Source of the DNA: Azadirachta indica
Lineage: Eukaryota; Streptophyta; Magnoliopsida; Sapindales; Meliaceae
Length of the DNA: 64,000 nucleotides
Assembly (NCBI GenBank): GCA_022749755.1
Contig: CM040445.1
Coordinates: 10,561,182 to 10,625,181, forward strand
Reading direction: 5' to 3'
Positions 1 to 12,600 of this stretch are shown one piece after another. Position numbers and translations under genes: made by a program. The notes under the pieces are model-generated. The model was not told the DNA's origin and searched no databases. It saw only the letters and a list, made by a program, of their open reading frames with translations. The number at the start of each line of letters is the position of its first letter. Within the stretch, counting starts at the first letter, position 1.

Positions 1-612
1 GGTATGTATCCCTGTCACCCAAAGATATGTATTTAAGATGTTTAGATAATTCTTTAAGCTCAATTTTAGGTGGAGTGATTAATGCCCTTGGTAAGGATTT
101 TGATAGCTCTAAGGGTTTGGTAGGCTCTTCTGAAATTGCTTTAGCTTTATCTAGCATGTCATGGTATCCCTTGGTCTCTTCTTCAAATATTTCTTTTACT
201 CTCTCACCAACAAGTGCAACTTCAAGCTTATCGTCCATTTCTTCCTGCAAATAAGTGTTATAAACAAGTGAGTCTATATAATCAATAAAAGAGCACTCAT
301 CTTAAGTAGAAATAGAAGGAATTGATAAAGAATCAAACAAATTCTCAATTATTCCCTTTGGATATTTAACTAACCTATCTGCAAGTTGAAGTGTCATAGT
401 TGTAGGCTTAAGCTTCACTAAACCTAGTTGCAAGTATATGGAGTATGGCATTAGATTAATACTTGCTCCTAAGTCTAGCATGGCTTTAGCTATCTTCTTG
501 TCTCCCATAGTTATGTTTATGTTGAAACTTTCGGGATCTTTTAATTTTGGAGATAAATTTTGTTGAAGCACTGCACTAGCAATTTCTAAGACTATGACTT
601 TCTCATTCTTCT
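1..612 (-). pseudogene. Athila-like polyprotein, protease to pre-RT segment, broken
   Basis: Read leftward from 612, this is part of a Ty3/gypsy polyprotein. A retropepsin-type motif AMLDLGASINLMPYS has its catalytic Asp codon near 473-475. It is followed by TLQLADRLVKYPKG and, near the left edge, KIELKELSKHLKYISLGD, the usual lead-in to reverse transcriptase in Athila/Tat-type elements. The RT itself would lie left of the window. One in-frame TAA (302-304) interrupts the frame, so this copy is dead. The frame is continuous with the gag piece at 1424-1815 once the solo LTR between them and one copy of its target duplication are discounted, so both belong to one inverted element. Family placement rests on motif recognition only. 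Confidence 0.75.
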
Positions 613-1423
613 TGATATAAACGAAGTTGTGCAATCACATAAACAAAAGGGGAACCTCAAACATAAGGTTGGAAACACTCAATTACAGCATTTATATGAT
701 TCGTTAAGCATGCCGAGTAGACCGATTACAAGAGCTAGAGCCAAGACATTGGACAGTGCCTTAAATGGACTAATTAAAAAGATGTGTGATTCAAATACAA
801 TTCAAGATATACGTATTGAAGAATTAGGCTCAGTGAACATCATTCAAGCGATCGGAGTCCAAGAAGACTAATATGAAAATGTTCGAAAATTATAGTCCAT
901 TTATGTAATTTTAAGAATATTAAAATGATGTAATCACTTACATCATACACATTCGACGTCATTGCTTACGTGATATATATATGACATCATTGCTTACGTT
1001 TTTTATATTTGAAATTTGTAGGTTTTAAAAGTCATAAGGTTTGAATTTATTTTTGTCAAATTGTTAGGTAGGATTGATAGCCTAACTTTTAACATTTTTC
1101 TTTTGTATTTACCTATAAATAGGCTTTCATTTCTTGAAATGAATCAAGCAATTTTGAGTGTTAAATTATTCATTATAAGTTCTTATTCTTGAGTTCTTCA
1201 AATTTAATTTCTTGTGACGTTCAAAACAACCAAACTTATCATCTAAATTCTTAGGTGTTTTTTTAAGGATTCTTGGTGTGGCTTTTGAGTAAATCATATT
1301 CTTGGTTCTTATTTAGATAGGTATCGGGTCAAGGCTCTATAAACTTACGTCTTGGAAAAATCTTGGTGTTCTTTACTACATTCAGTGTTGGGTTTCGTCA
1401 CGATATTGGCGAGATTCGTATCA
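613..1423 (+). mobile_element. Solo LTR of family A, 811 bp
   Basis: The element starts TGATATAAACG and ends TTCGTATCA, like the other A LTRs. It is flanked by a perfect 5-bp direct repeat, CTTCT (608-612 and 1424-1428), the target site duplication expected of integrase. No internal region is present, so this is a solo LTR left by LTR-LTR recombination. It lies inside the Athila-like polyprotein and interrupts its frame exactly at the duplication. Positions 629-871 carry the polyprotein tail (SRPITRARAKTLDSALNG) that A elements encode inside their LTR. Confidence 0.9.
954..1121 (+). promoter_or_regulatory. U3 promoter of the A solo LTR: ACGT repeats and TATA box
   Basis: Two imperfect copies of an ACGT-type motif followed by ATTGCTTACG (CGACGTC near 954, TGACATC near 982) sit upstream of a TATAAATA box at 1114-1121. 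The same arrangement recurs in the other A LTRs. Promoter function is inferred from position and motif only. Confidence 0.5.
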
Positions 1424-1815
1424 CTTCTCATATCTTCTTTTTTTTGGTGTTGAGTTCCTTGAAAAATTTTGCATATGATGGTATATTCCTAATAACATCC
1501 AAAAGAGGTAAGTTAATATCAACCTTAGAAAGCATCTCAAAAATCTCAGAAAATTGTTTATCATGCTTATTTTCTCTTAAACGGTGCGGATAAGGAATTG
1601 GAGGCCTATAAGGCTCGGTCGCCTTATGAAGCGATGGAGTAGAAGCTGAATCATTCTCTTTGCTCTTTTCAGAATGCTTAGAAAATTTTTCATAGAATAG
1701 TGAGTGTTTTCTTTGAAACTCTACAACCTTTAATAACAATTTTAGCGTGTTTTTTTGTATCTCTTTGTTGTTAATATTAGGAATAAAGCTTAGTAACCTT
1801 TTTCCTTAGCAAACG
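1424..1815 (-). pseudogene. Athila-like gag C-terminal segment
   Basis: The minus strand reads through a typical Athila/Tat gag end: PYPHRLRENKHDKQFSEIFEML, then VDINLPLLDVIRNIPSYAKF and a lysine-rich stretch. In this group these residues lie just before the protease. The frame is open from about 1800 down to the solo LTR border at 1424 and continues, in frame, into the protease fragment at 1-612. Its N-terminal part is missing because a family C LTR fragment begins near 1816. No zinc knuckle is visible. Confidence 0.7.
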
Positions 1816-1978
1816 TTAATTTTCCCACAAACCTCCATTTTCTAGTATCAATTTGGTATCAGAGCTCAAAGTTCCATGGCTACCCTTCGTCGCCAAAAAC
1901 AATCTGAGAAAAATCCTTCATACTCGCAAGCTGATCCTGGTGATGCTCTGATGGCAGAAATGAGGAGGCAAATCCTAC
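1816..1978 (+). mobile_element. Family C fragment: LTR end, primer binding site and gag start
   Basis: Positions 1818-1850 match the 3' end of the C LTRs seen inverted at 62188 and 57073, ending CTAGTATCA. A tRNA-iMet-type primer binding site TGGTATCAGAGC follows at 1854-1865. An ATG at 1876 opens a gag beginning MATLRRQKQSEKNPSYSQAD, clearly related to the C1 gag start at 62163. Homology to C stops near 1978, where family A protease sequence begins. The rest of the LTR on the left is missing. Confidence 0.75.
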
Positions 1979-3325
1979 TACGAAACATCCACGACTGTAC
2001 CGGCTTTAATGGCTAAATAATTGTGGAGAAATCAAGGTAACCAAACAAGTGTTAGTGGGATTCTCTATTGGAAAGTATGAGGATGAGCTCCATTGTGACG
2101 TGATTCCTATGCATGCATGTCACATCCCATTGGGCAGACCATGGCAGTACAATCGACGAGTCACACAAAACGGTTTTACCAATAAATACTCTTTTACCAT
2201 CAAAAGGCAACACATATCACTTGTACCATTGACTCCAAGACAAATTCTCGAAAACCAATTAAAGATGCAAAAAGCGAGTGAAAACAAAAAAGAAAATGAG
2301 AAAGGCAAAAATGTGAAAGAGAGTGAGAGGAAAATGAGAGAGTTGCAACGTTGATGTGTGAGAGAGAGGAAAAATACAATTTTATTGCAAAAATAAGTGA
2401 GATCAAAAGAGTTTTACTTTTACACCAGCCCCTTATAGTACTTATGTACAAGGAGGCCTTTTTGTGTACTGACGATTTTGCCGGATTCTTGCCGAGCAAT
2501 GTTATGTTTCTTTTGCAGGAATTCGAAGATGTCTTTCTTCAAAAGGTGCCTCCTGGTTTACCTTCAATTCGAGGAATTTAACATCAAATTAATTTTATAC
2601 CCAGTGCAACAATTCCGAACTGACCAGCTTATAGAAGTAATCCCGAGGAGACAAAGGAACTTCACCCACAAGTTAAAGAGCTGATGGAGAAAGGGTATGC
2701 TAGAGAAAGCATGAGTCCTTGTGCAGTTCCGGTGCTACTAGTGCCTAAGAAAGATGGGACATCGAGGATGTGTGTTGATTCTCAAGCTATCAATAATATT
2801 ACGGTAAAGTATCGATGTCTCATTCCTCGATTAGATTATATGTTAGATGAATTGAATGGATCTTGTGTGTTTTCTAAAATTGATCTTAAGAGTGGATACC
2901 ATCAAATTAGGATGAAACAAGGGGATGAGTGAAAAACTGTATTTAAAACAAAATATGGTTTGTATGAATGGTTAGTTATGCCTTTTGGGTTAACTAACGC
3001 ATATAGTACTTTCATGAGACTTATGAACTATGTTTTGCATGTTTTCATAGACAAATTCGTAGTAGTCTATTTTGACGATATCTTGATTTATAGCAAAAAT
3101 TGTATGATCATGTTGAACATTTAAAACTTGTTTTAGAGGTTTTAAGGAAAGAAAGGCTATTTGCTAATTTTAAGAAATGTACATTTTGTAAGGATAAGCT
3201 TGTGTTTCTTGGTTTTGTTGTAAGTGCTAAAGGGATTGAGGTCGATGAGGAGAAGGTGAAGGCAATTCAAGAATGGTCAACGCCTACTTCGATGAATCAA
3301 GTAAGAAGCTTTCATGGATTGGCCA
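1979..3325 (+). pseudogene. Family A protease-RT segment (copy A1), broken
   Basis: This segment is parallel to A2 at about 16135-17409 with roughly 10 percent divergence by eye. It begins in the C-terminal part of the protease (CDVIPMHACHIPLGRPWQY), passes a lysine- and glutamate-rich linker, and enters RT at about 2510 (EFEDVFLQKVPPGLPSIRG). RT motifs visible are [30 protein letters not shown] and the catalytic F-D-D near 3071-3079. Stops and frameshifts occur in several places, including a Trp-to-stop change after GDE near 2930. The RT ends abruptly after SFHGLA at about 3325, and the same break is present in A2. It cannot encode a working enzyme. Confidence 0.85.
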
Positions 3326-3686
3326 ACACCTACTTCTTATAAGTTCTTGTTCTTGAGCTCTTAAAGTTTAAGTTTATTCACTTAATATTTCAATACCTGA
3401 TTAGATAATTAGCCAAACCCCATCTAATTTCATTGAATTCAATACAATTTTATAAATTTCAAGTTCTTATAATTTAGCTATTTTAATCACTTCAATTGAA
3501 ATAATCTGAATTTGTCATTTAATTGCATTAGAGTATTTATGATTTTATGTTTGCTTAAGTTAGTAATTAATAGGAAACAATAAATATTTAAACCATTACA
3601 ATTTCGCGAGAGATTGACCTCGAAGTAAACTTATCATTAGATATTAAAGATTCATGCACTTGCGAGTATTTAAAATTTTCGCATCA
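3326..3686 (+). repeat. 361-bp shoulder before satellite array 1, resembling an LTR 3' end
   Basis: This noncoding segment recurs at 20470-20830 with the same length and the same neighbours: family A RT on the left, satellite on the right. Its right part reads GAGATTGACCTCGAAG, then TGCACTTGCGAGTAT, and ends GCATCA. That resembles the 3' end of Athila/Tat-type LTRs as I remember them. The satellite starts directly after the terminal CA. The first 40 bp resemble the U5 part of the A LTR (TTATAAGTTCTTGTTCTTGAG). Origin is inference; the recurrence is directly visible. Confidence 0.6.
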
Positions 3687-6600
3687 TATCACGTTTAACA
3701 ATTTTGATCTCGAAAATCGTACTTTTTCATCTTCTCTATTCTCGAAATAAAATGCACCGTAAGGATCCTCACACAATGATGAGTTCCAAGAGGTACGGCC
3801 CTTTTGGAACCGACATCATTTTTTGAGTACGTATTACGTTTGACAATTTTAGCCTCAAAAATCGTACTTTTTCATCTTCTTCATTTTTGAAATAAAAAGT
3901 GTTGTAAGGATCCTCACGCGATGGTGAGTAATAAGAAGTGCGGCGAATCTCGAACCGAAGTCATTTTTTGAGTCCGCTTCATGTTTGACTATTCCGACCC
4001 AAAAAATTGCATTTTTTCATCTTCTCCGATTTTGGAATAAAATGTGCTGTAAGGATTCTCACGTGATGGTGAGTAACAAGAGGTGCAGCCCTTCTCGAGC
4101 CGAACTCACTTTTTGATTCCGCTTCACGTTTGACAATTTTGACCCAAAAAATCGTACCTTTTCATCTTCTCCAATTTCAAAATAAAATGCACTGTAAGGA
4201 TGCTCACGTGGTGGCGAGTAAAAAGAGGTACAGCCCTTCTCGAGCTGAACTCACTTTTTGATCCACTTCACGTTTGAGAATTCTGGCCCAAAAAATCGTA
4301 CCTTTTCATCTTCTCCAATTTCAAAATAAAATGCACCGTAAGGATGCTCACGTGGTGGCGAGTAACAAGAGGTGTGGCCCTTCTCAAACCGAAGTCGTTT
4401 TTCAAGTACGTATCACATTTGACAATTCCGGCACCGAAAATCGTACTTTTTCATCTTCTCCGTTTTCGAAATAAAAAGCACCGTAAGGATCCTTACGTGA
4501 TGATGAGTAATAATAGGTGCGGCTCTTCTTGAACCGAAGTCGTTTTTCAAGTTTGTATCATGTTTGACAATTACGGCCCCGAAAATCGTACTTTCTCATC
4601 TTCTCCGTTTCTGAAATAAAATGCGCCGTAAAGATCCTCATGCGATGGTGAGTAATAAGAAGTGTGGCGAATCTCAAACCGAAGTCATTTTTTGAGTCCG
4701 TATCAAGTTTGACAATTCTGGCCACTAAAATCGTACCTTTTCACCTTTTCCGTTTTCGAAATAAAATGCGCCGTCAGTATCCTCACGTGATGGTGAGTAA
4801 AAAGAGTTACGGCCCTTCTTGAACCGAAGTCATTTTTCGAGTCCGTATTACGTTTGACGATTCTAGCCTCGAAAATCGTACTTATTCATCTTCTCCGTTT
4901 TTGAAATAAAATGTGCCATAAGAATCCTTACGCAATGGTGAGTAATAAGAAGCGCAGCGAATCTCAAACTGAAGTGTTTTTCGAGTGGGGACTCAAATTT
5001 GACGATTCCGGCCCCAAAAGTAGTACTTTTTCATCTTCTCCAATTTTGAAATAAAATGAGCCGTAAGGATCCTCACGTGATGGTGCGTAACAAGAGGTGC
5101 AGCCCTTCTTGAACTAAAATCGTTTTTCGAGTCCGTACACATTTGACAATTTCGATCCCGAAAATTGTACTTTTTCATCTTCTCCATTTTTGAAATAAAA
5201 TGCGTCGTAAGGATACTCACGCAATGTTTAGTAACAAGAAGTGCCGCGAATCTCAAATCGAAGTCATTTTTCGAGTCCGCTTCACCTTTGACGATTCTGG
5301 CCCAAAAATTTGTGCTTTTTCATCTTCTCTGATATTCAAATAAAATGCGCCGTAAGGATCCTCATGAAATGGTGAGTAACAAGAGGTGTGGTCCTTCTCG
5401 AACCAAAGAGTTTTTCGAGTCCGTATCACGTTTGACAATTCCGACCCCGAAAATCGTACTTTTTCATCTTCTTCGTTTTCGAAATAAAATGTACCGTAAG
5501 GATCCTCACATGATGGTGAGTAATAAGAGGTGTGGCCTTTCTCGAACCGAAATTGTTTTTTGAGTCCGCTTTACGTTTGACAATTCCGGGCCAAAAAGTC
5601 GTACTTTTTAATCTTCACTGATTTCGAAATAAAATATACCATAAGGATCTTCATGTGATGGTGAGTAATAAGAGGTGCGGCCCTTCTCGAATCGAAATCG
5701 TTTTTCGAGTCCGTATCACGTTTGGCAATTCCGTCCCTGAAAATTGTACTTTTTCATCTTTTCCGATTTCGAAATAAAAGATGCTGTAAGGATTCTCACA
5801 TAATGGTGAGTAAAAAAGGGGGTGACCTTTCTCGAACCGAAGTAGTTTTTCGAGTCCATATTATGTTTGACTATTTCAGCCCCGAATTTTCATCTTCTCC
5901 AGTTTCCAAATATAATATGCTCTAAAGATCCTCATGTGATGGTCGGTAACAAGACGTGCGCCGTGTCTCGAATCGAAATTATTTTTCGAGTCTGTATCAC
6001 ATTTGGCAATTCCGACCTCAAAAATCGTACCTTTTCATCTTCTCCGTTTTCGAACGAATATACGCCGTAATGATCCTCACGTGATGATGATTAACAATAG
6101 GTGCGGCTCTTCTTGAACTGAAGTCATTTTTCAAGTTTATATCACGTTTGACAATTTCGGCTCTGAAAATCATACTTTTTCATCTTCTCCGTTTTTAAAA
6201 TAAAATGCGCCGTAAGGATCTCACGCGATGGTGAGTAACCAGAAGTGCGGCGAATCTCAAACCGAAGTCGTTTTTTGAGTTATCTTCACGTTTGACGATT
6301 CTGGCCCAAAAAATTGTACTTTTTCATCTGCTCCGATTTTGAAATAAAATGCGCCATAAGGATCTTCACGCGATGGTGAGAAATAAGAAGTGCTGTGAAT
6401 CTTGAGCCGAAGCCATTTTTTAAGTCTGTTTTACGTTTAATGATTTGGCTCAAAAAATCATACTTTTTCATCTTCTCCGATTTTGAAATAAAATGCGTAA
6501 TAAAGATCCTCACGAGATGGTGAGAAACAAGAGGTACGGCCCTTCTGAAACCAAAGTCGTTTTTCAAGTCTGTATCACGTTTGACAATTCCTCCCCCAAA

Positions 6601-9600
6601 AATCTTACTTTTTTTATCTTCTTCGATTTCGAAATAAAATGCGCTGTAAGGATCCTCACATAATCGTGAGTAATAAGAGGTGCGGGCCGTCTTGTACCGA
6701 AGTAGTTTTTCGAGTTCGCTTCACGTTTGACAATTCCGGCCCCGAAAATCATACTTTTTTATCTTCTCTGATTTCCAAAAAAATGCGCTGTAATGATACT
6801 CACGTGATGGTGAGTCACAAGAGGTGTAACTCTTCTCCTACCGAAATCGTTTTTGGAGTCCGTATCACGCTTGACAATTCCGGCCTCGAAAATCGTGCTT
6901 TTTCATTTTTTCCGTTTTTGAAATAAAATGCATTGTTAGGATCCTCACGCGATGGTGAGTCACAAGACGTGTGCTGCGTCTCGAACCAAAGTTGTTTTTC
7001 AAGTCCGCTTCACGTTTGACAATTCCGACCACGAAAATCGCACGTTTTCCTCTTCCCCGTTTTCAACATAAATTGCAATGTTAGGATCCCCGCACAGTGG
7101 AGAGAAACAAGATGTATTGCACATCTTGAACCAAAGTTATTTTTCGAGTTTGCTTCACGTTTCACAATTTTAGCCCCGAAAATCGTGCTTTTTTATCTTC
7201 TTCGATTTTCAAATAAAATGCGCCGTCAGGATCCTCATGAGATGGTGAGTAACAAGAGGTATAGCCCTTCTCGAACCGAAGTCATTTTTTGAGTCCGTAT
7301 CACGTTTGACAATTTCAGCCCCGAAAATCGTACTTTTTTATCTTCTCCATTTTCAAAATAAAATTCACCCTAAGGATTCTCATGTGATGGTGAGTAACAA
7401 GAGGTTCGACCCTTCTCAAAGTAAAGTCGTTTTTCGAGTCCATATCACGTTTGACAATTCCGGCCCTGAAAATCGTACTTTTTCGTCTTCTCTGATTTCG
7501 AAATAAAATGCGTTGTAAGGATCCTTACAAGATTGTGAGTAACAAGACATGCAGCCCCTCTCAAAACGAAATCATTTTTTAAGTTTGCATCACTTTTGAC
7601 AATTTCGACCCCGAAAATCATACTTTTTCATTTCTCCATTTTCGAAATAAAATGCTCTGTCAGGGTCCTCACATGATGGTGAGTAATGAGAGGTGTGACC
7701 CATATCAAGCTGAAGTCGTTTTTCGAGTCCGCTTCACGTTTGACAATTCTGGCCCCGAAAATCATACATTTTCCTCTTCTCCAATTTTAAAATAAAATAC
7801 ACTGTAAGGATCTTCACGCGATGGTGAGTAACAAAGGGTGAGGCCCCTCTCAAACAAAAGTCATTTTTTGAATCTGCATCACGTTTCACAATTCTACCCA
7901 CGAAAATTGTATATTTTTATTTCCTCCATTTTTGAAATAAAATGGATCCGTAAGATCCCCACACAAAGGAGAGTAGCAAGAAGTGCGACGAATCTAGAAC
8001 CGAAGTTGTTTTTCGAGTCCAATTCACATTTGAGAATTCCGGCCCAGAAAATTATACATTTTCCTCTTCTTTGATTTCAAAATGAAATGTACCATTAGGA
8101 TTCTCACACGATGGTGAGTAACAAGAAGTGCGCCAAATCTCGAACCAAAGTTGTTTTTCAAGTTCGCTGCACGTTTGAAAACTCCGGCCCTGAAAATCGT
8201 ACTTTCTCATCTACTCTAATTTTGAAATCAAATGCGTCGGAAGGATTCTCACGCGATAGTGAGTAACAAGACATGCAGCCTCTCTCGAAGCAAAGTCGTC
8301 TTTCAACTCCGCATTACGTTTGACAATTCCGACGCATAAAATTGTACTTTTTCATCTTCTCCACTTTCGAAATAAAATGCTCCATAAGGGTCCTCACGTG
8401 ATGGTGAGTGGCAAGAGGTACGGCCCATCTTGAACTGAAATCGTTTTTTAGTCCGCTTCACGTTTGACAATTCTGACCCCGAAAATCGTACATTTTCCTC
8501 TTCTCCGATTTTAAAATAAAATGTGCTGTAAGGATCTTCAAGTGATGGTGAGTAACAAGAGGTGCGTGCAACTCTTCTCGAACTGAAATCGTTTTTCAAG
8601 TCCATATCACGTTTGACAATTCTAGCCCCGCAAATCGTACTTTTTCATCTTCTTCGATTTCGAAATAAAATGCACCATAAGGATCCTGACATGATGGTGA
8701 GTAAAAAGAGGGCCGACCCTTCTTGAACCGAAGTAGATTTTCGAGTCCATATTACGTTGTACTATTTCGGCGCCGAAAATCGTTCTTTTTCATCTTCTCC
8801 AGTTTCCAAATATAATATTCCGTAAGGATCCTCATGTGATGGTCGGTAACAAGTCATGAGCTGCGTCTCGAACCGAAGTCGTTTTTCGAATCTGTATCAT
8901 GTTTGACAATTCCTGCCTCGAAAATCGTACTTTTTCATCTTCTCTGTTTTTAAAATAAAATGCACCATAGGTATCCTCATGTGATGGTGAGTAACAAGAG
9001 TGCGGCCCTTCTCGAACCGCAGACGTTTTTTGAGTCCACTTCACGTTTGGCAATTCCGGGCCAAAAAATCGTACTTTTTCATCTTCTCTAATTTCAAAAT
9101 AAAATGCACCGTAAGGATCCTCACGTGATGGTGAGTAACAAGAGGTGCGCCCTTTTCTAACCGAAGTCGTTTTTAAAGTCCGTATCACGTTTGACAATTC
9201 TAGCCCTGAAAATTGTACTTTTTTATCTTCTACAATTTCGAAATAAAATGCACCGTAAGGTCCCTCATATGATGGTGAGTAACAAGAGGGCCAACCCTTC
9301 TCGAACCGAAATAGATTTTCGAGTCCATATTACATTTAACTATTTCGGCCCCGAAAATCGATCTTTTTCATCTTCTCTGGTATCCAAATATAATATGCCG
9401 TAAGGATCCTCACATGATGCTCAATAATAAGACATGAGCTGCATCTCAAACCGAAGTTGTTGTTCGAGTCTGTATCACGTTTTACAATTTCGGCCCCGAA
9501 AATCTTATTTTTTCATCTTCTCCGATTTTAAAATAAAATGCGCCATTATGATCCTCACACGATGGAGAGTAACAATACTTGCAGTGAATCTCAAACCGAA

Positions 9601-12600
9601 GTCATTTTTCGAGTCCGCTTCACATTTGACAATTTCGGCCTCAAAAGTCGTGCTTTTTCATGTTCACCGATTTCAAAAGAAAAATGTGCCGTAAAGATCC
9701 TCACACAATGGTGAGTAACAAAAGGTGCGGCCTTTTTCGAAATGAAGTCATTTTGCGAGTCCATATCACGTTTGACAATTCCGGCCCCGAAAATTGTTAT
9801 ATTTCCATCTTCTCTGATTTCAAAATAAAATGTGCCGTAAGGATCCTCACGTGATGGGGAGTAACAAGAGGTGTGGCACATCTCAAACCGAAGACGTTTT
9901 TCAAGTCCGTATCACGTTTGACAATTCCGGCACCGAAAATTGTACATTTACAACTTCTTCAATTTCGAAATAAAATGTGCTGTAAGGATCCTCACATGTT
10001 GGCGAGTAACAAGAGGTACGGCCTGTCCCAAACCGAAGTCGTTTTTCGAGTCCGTATCTCGTTTGACGATTCTAGCGCCAAAAATAGCACCTTTTAATCT
10101 TCTCCATTTTCAAAATAAAAAGCGTCGTAAGGATCCTCGCGTGATGGTGAATAACAAGAGTTGCGGCCTTTCTCAAACTGAAGCTGCATTTCGAGTCCGT
10201 GTCATGTTTGACAATTGCGGCACTGAAAATCGCACTTTTTCATCTTCTCCATTTTCGAAATAAAATATACTGTTAGAATCCTCACACAATGGCGAGTAAT
10301 AAGAGGTGTAGCGAATCTCGAACCGAAGTGGTTTTTTGAGTCTTCTTTATGTTTCACAATTTTGGTGCGTAATCGTACTTTTTCATCTTCTCCATTTCTG
10401 AAATAAAATTCATTATTAGGATCCTCACGCGATGGCGAGTAACAACATGTGCAGCAAATCTCGGACCAAAGTCGTTTTTCGAATCTTCTTCACGTTTGAC
10501 AATTTTGACTCCGAAAATCATACTTTTTCATCTTCTCCAATTTCGAAATAAAATGCATTGTAAGGATCCTCACGTGATGGTGAGTAACAAGAGGTGCAGC
10601 CCTTCCTGAACCTAAGTCGCTTTTCGAGTCCATATCACGTTTGACAATTACGGCCCTGAAAATCGTACCTTTTCATCTTCTCTGTTTTCGAAATAAAATA
10701 CGCCGTTAGGATCCTCACGAGATGGAGAGTAACAAGATGTGTGCCGTGTCTTGAACAGAAGTAGTTTTTCGAGTCCGTATCACGTTTGACAATTCCGCCC
10801 TGAAAATCGTACTTTTTCATCTTCTCTGAATTTGAAATAAAATACGCTGTTAGTATCCTCTCTCAGTGGTGGGTAACAAGACATGCAGCCCCTCTCGAAT
10901 CGACATCGTTTTTCAAGTCCGTATCATGTTTGACAATACTGGCCCCGAAAATCCTACTTTTTTATCTTCTCTATTTTCGAAATAAAATATACAGTTAGGA
11001 TCCTCACGTGATGGTGAGTAACAAGATGTGCAACGAATCTCGAACTGAAGTCGTTTTCTTAATCTTCTTCACGTTTGACAATTCTAACTCCGAAAATCGT
11101 ACTTTTGTATCTTCTCCAATTTTGAAATAAAATGTGCCGTAAGGATCCTCGCGTGATAGTGAGTAACAAGAGATGTGACCCTTCTCGAACCGAAGTCGTT
11201 TTTCGAGTTCGTATCACGTTTGACAATTCCGGCCTCCAAAATTGTACTTTTTCATCTTCTCCGATTTTGAAATAAAATACGATGTAATGATCCTCATGTG
11301 ATGGAGAGTAAAAAGAATTGCAGCGAATCTCGAATCAAAATCGTTTTTCGAGTCCGCTTCACGTTTGACAATTTCGGCTGCGAAAGTCGTGCTTTTTCAT
11401 CTTCTCTGATTTTAAAAGAAAATATGCCGTAAGGATCCTCACGTGATGGTGAGTAACAAAGGTGCGGCTCTTTTTGAAACGAAGTTGTTTTTCGAGTCTA
11501 TATATGTTTGACAATTACAGCATAAAAAATCACACATTTTCATCTTGTCCATTTTTGAAATAAAATGCACCATTAGCATCCTTACGCAATGGAGAATAAC
11601 AAGATGTGAAGCGAATCTTGAATTGAAGTCGTTTTTGGAGTCCACTTCACGTTTGACAATTCCAGTACCAAAAGTTGTGCTTTTTCGTCTTCTCCGATTT
11701 CGAAATAAGATGCGCCATAAGGATTCTCACGTGAAGGTGAGTAATAGGAGGTGCGCCTCTTCTCGAACTGAAATCGTTTTTGGAGTCCGTATCACGTTTA
11801 ATAATTTCGGCCCTGAAAATCGTACATTTTCATCTTCTCCGATTTTGAAAAAAAATATGCCGTAAGGATCCTCACGTGATGGTGAGCAACAAGAGGTGCG
11901 ACCCTTCTCGAACCGAAGTTGTTTTTCGAGTCCGTATCACGTTTGACGATTACGGCCCCGAAAATCATATTTTTCATCTTCTCCGCTTCCGAAATTAAAT
12001 GCACCATAAGATCCTTACGCGATGGCGAGTAACAAGAGGAGCAGCAAATCTCGAGTCGAAGTTGTTTTTCAAATCTTCTTCACGTTGGACAATTTTGGCC
12101 CCGAAAATTGTACTTTTTCATTTTCTCTGATTTTGAAATAAAATGCGCCATAAAAATCCTCACATGATGGTGAGTAACAAGAGGTGCAGGCTTTTTCGAA
12201 TTGAAGTCGTTTTTCGAGTCCGTATCACATTTGACAATTCCGGCCCCAAAAATCGTGCCTTTTAATCTCCTGCGTTTTCGAAATAAAATGCATCGTATGA
12301 ATCCTCACGTGATGGTGAGTGACAAGAGGTGCAGCCCTTCGTGAACCGAAGTAGCTTTTCGAGTCCGTATCACGTTTGACAATTACGGCCCTGAAAATCG
12401 TATTTTTTTATCTTCTCTGTTTTCAAAATAAAATACACAGTTACGATCCTAACATGATGGAGAGTAACATGTTGTGCGCCGTGTCTCGAACTGAAATCGT
12501 TTTTCGAGTCCGTATCCCGTTTCACAATTCCGGCCCCCAAAACTGTATTTTTTCATCTTCTCCGATTTTAAAATAAAATATGCTGTTAGGATCCTCACAT

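Noticed and set aside
874..1423. A 550-bp LTR starting at TGAAAATGTTCG after the polyprotein stop
   Set aside because: The perfect target duplication CTTCT at 608-612 and 1424-1428, and the D LTR comparison, place the true LTR start at 613, inside the coding region.
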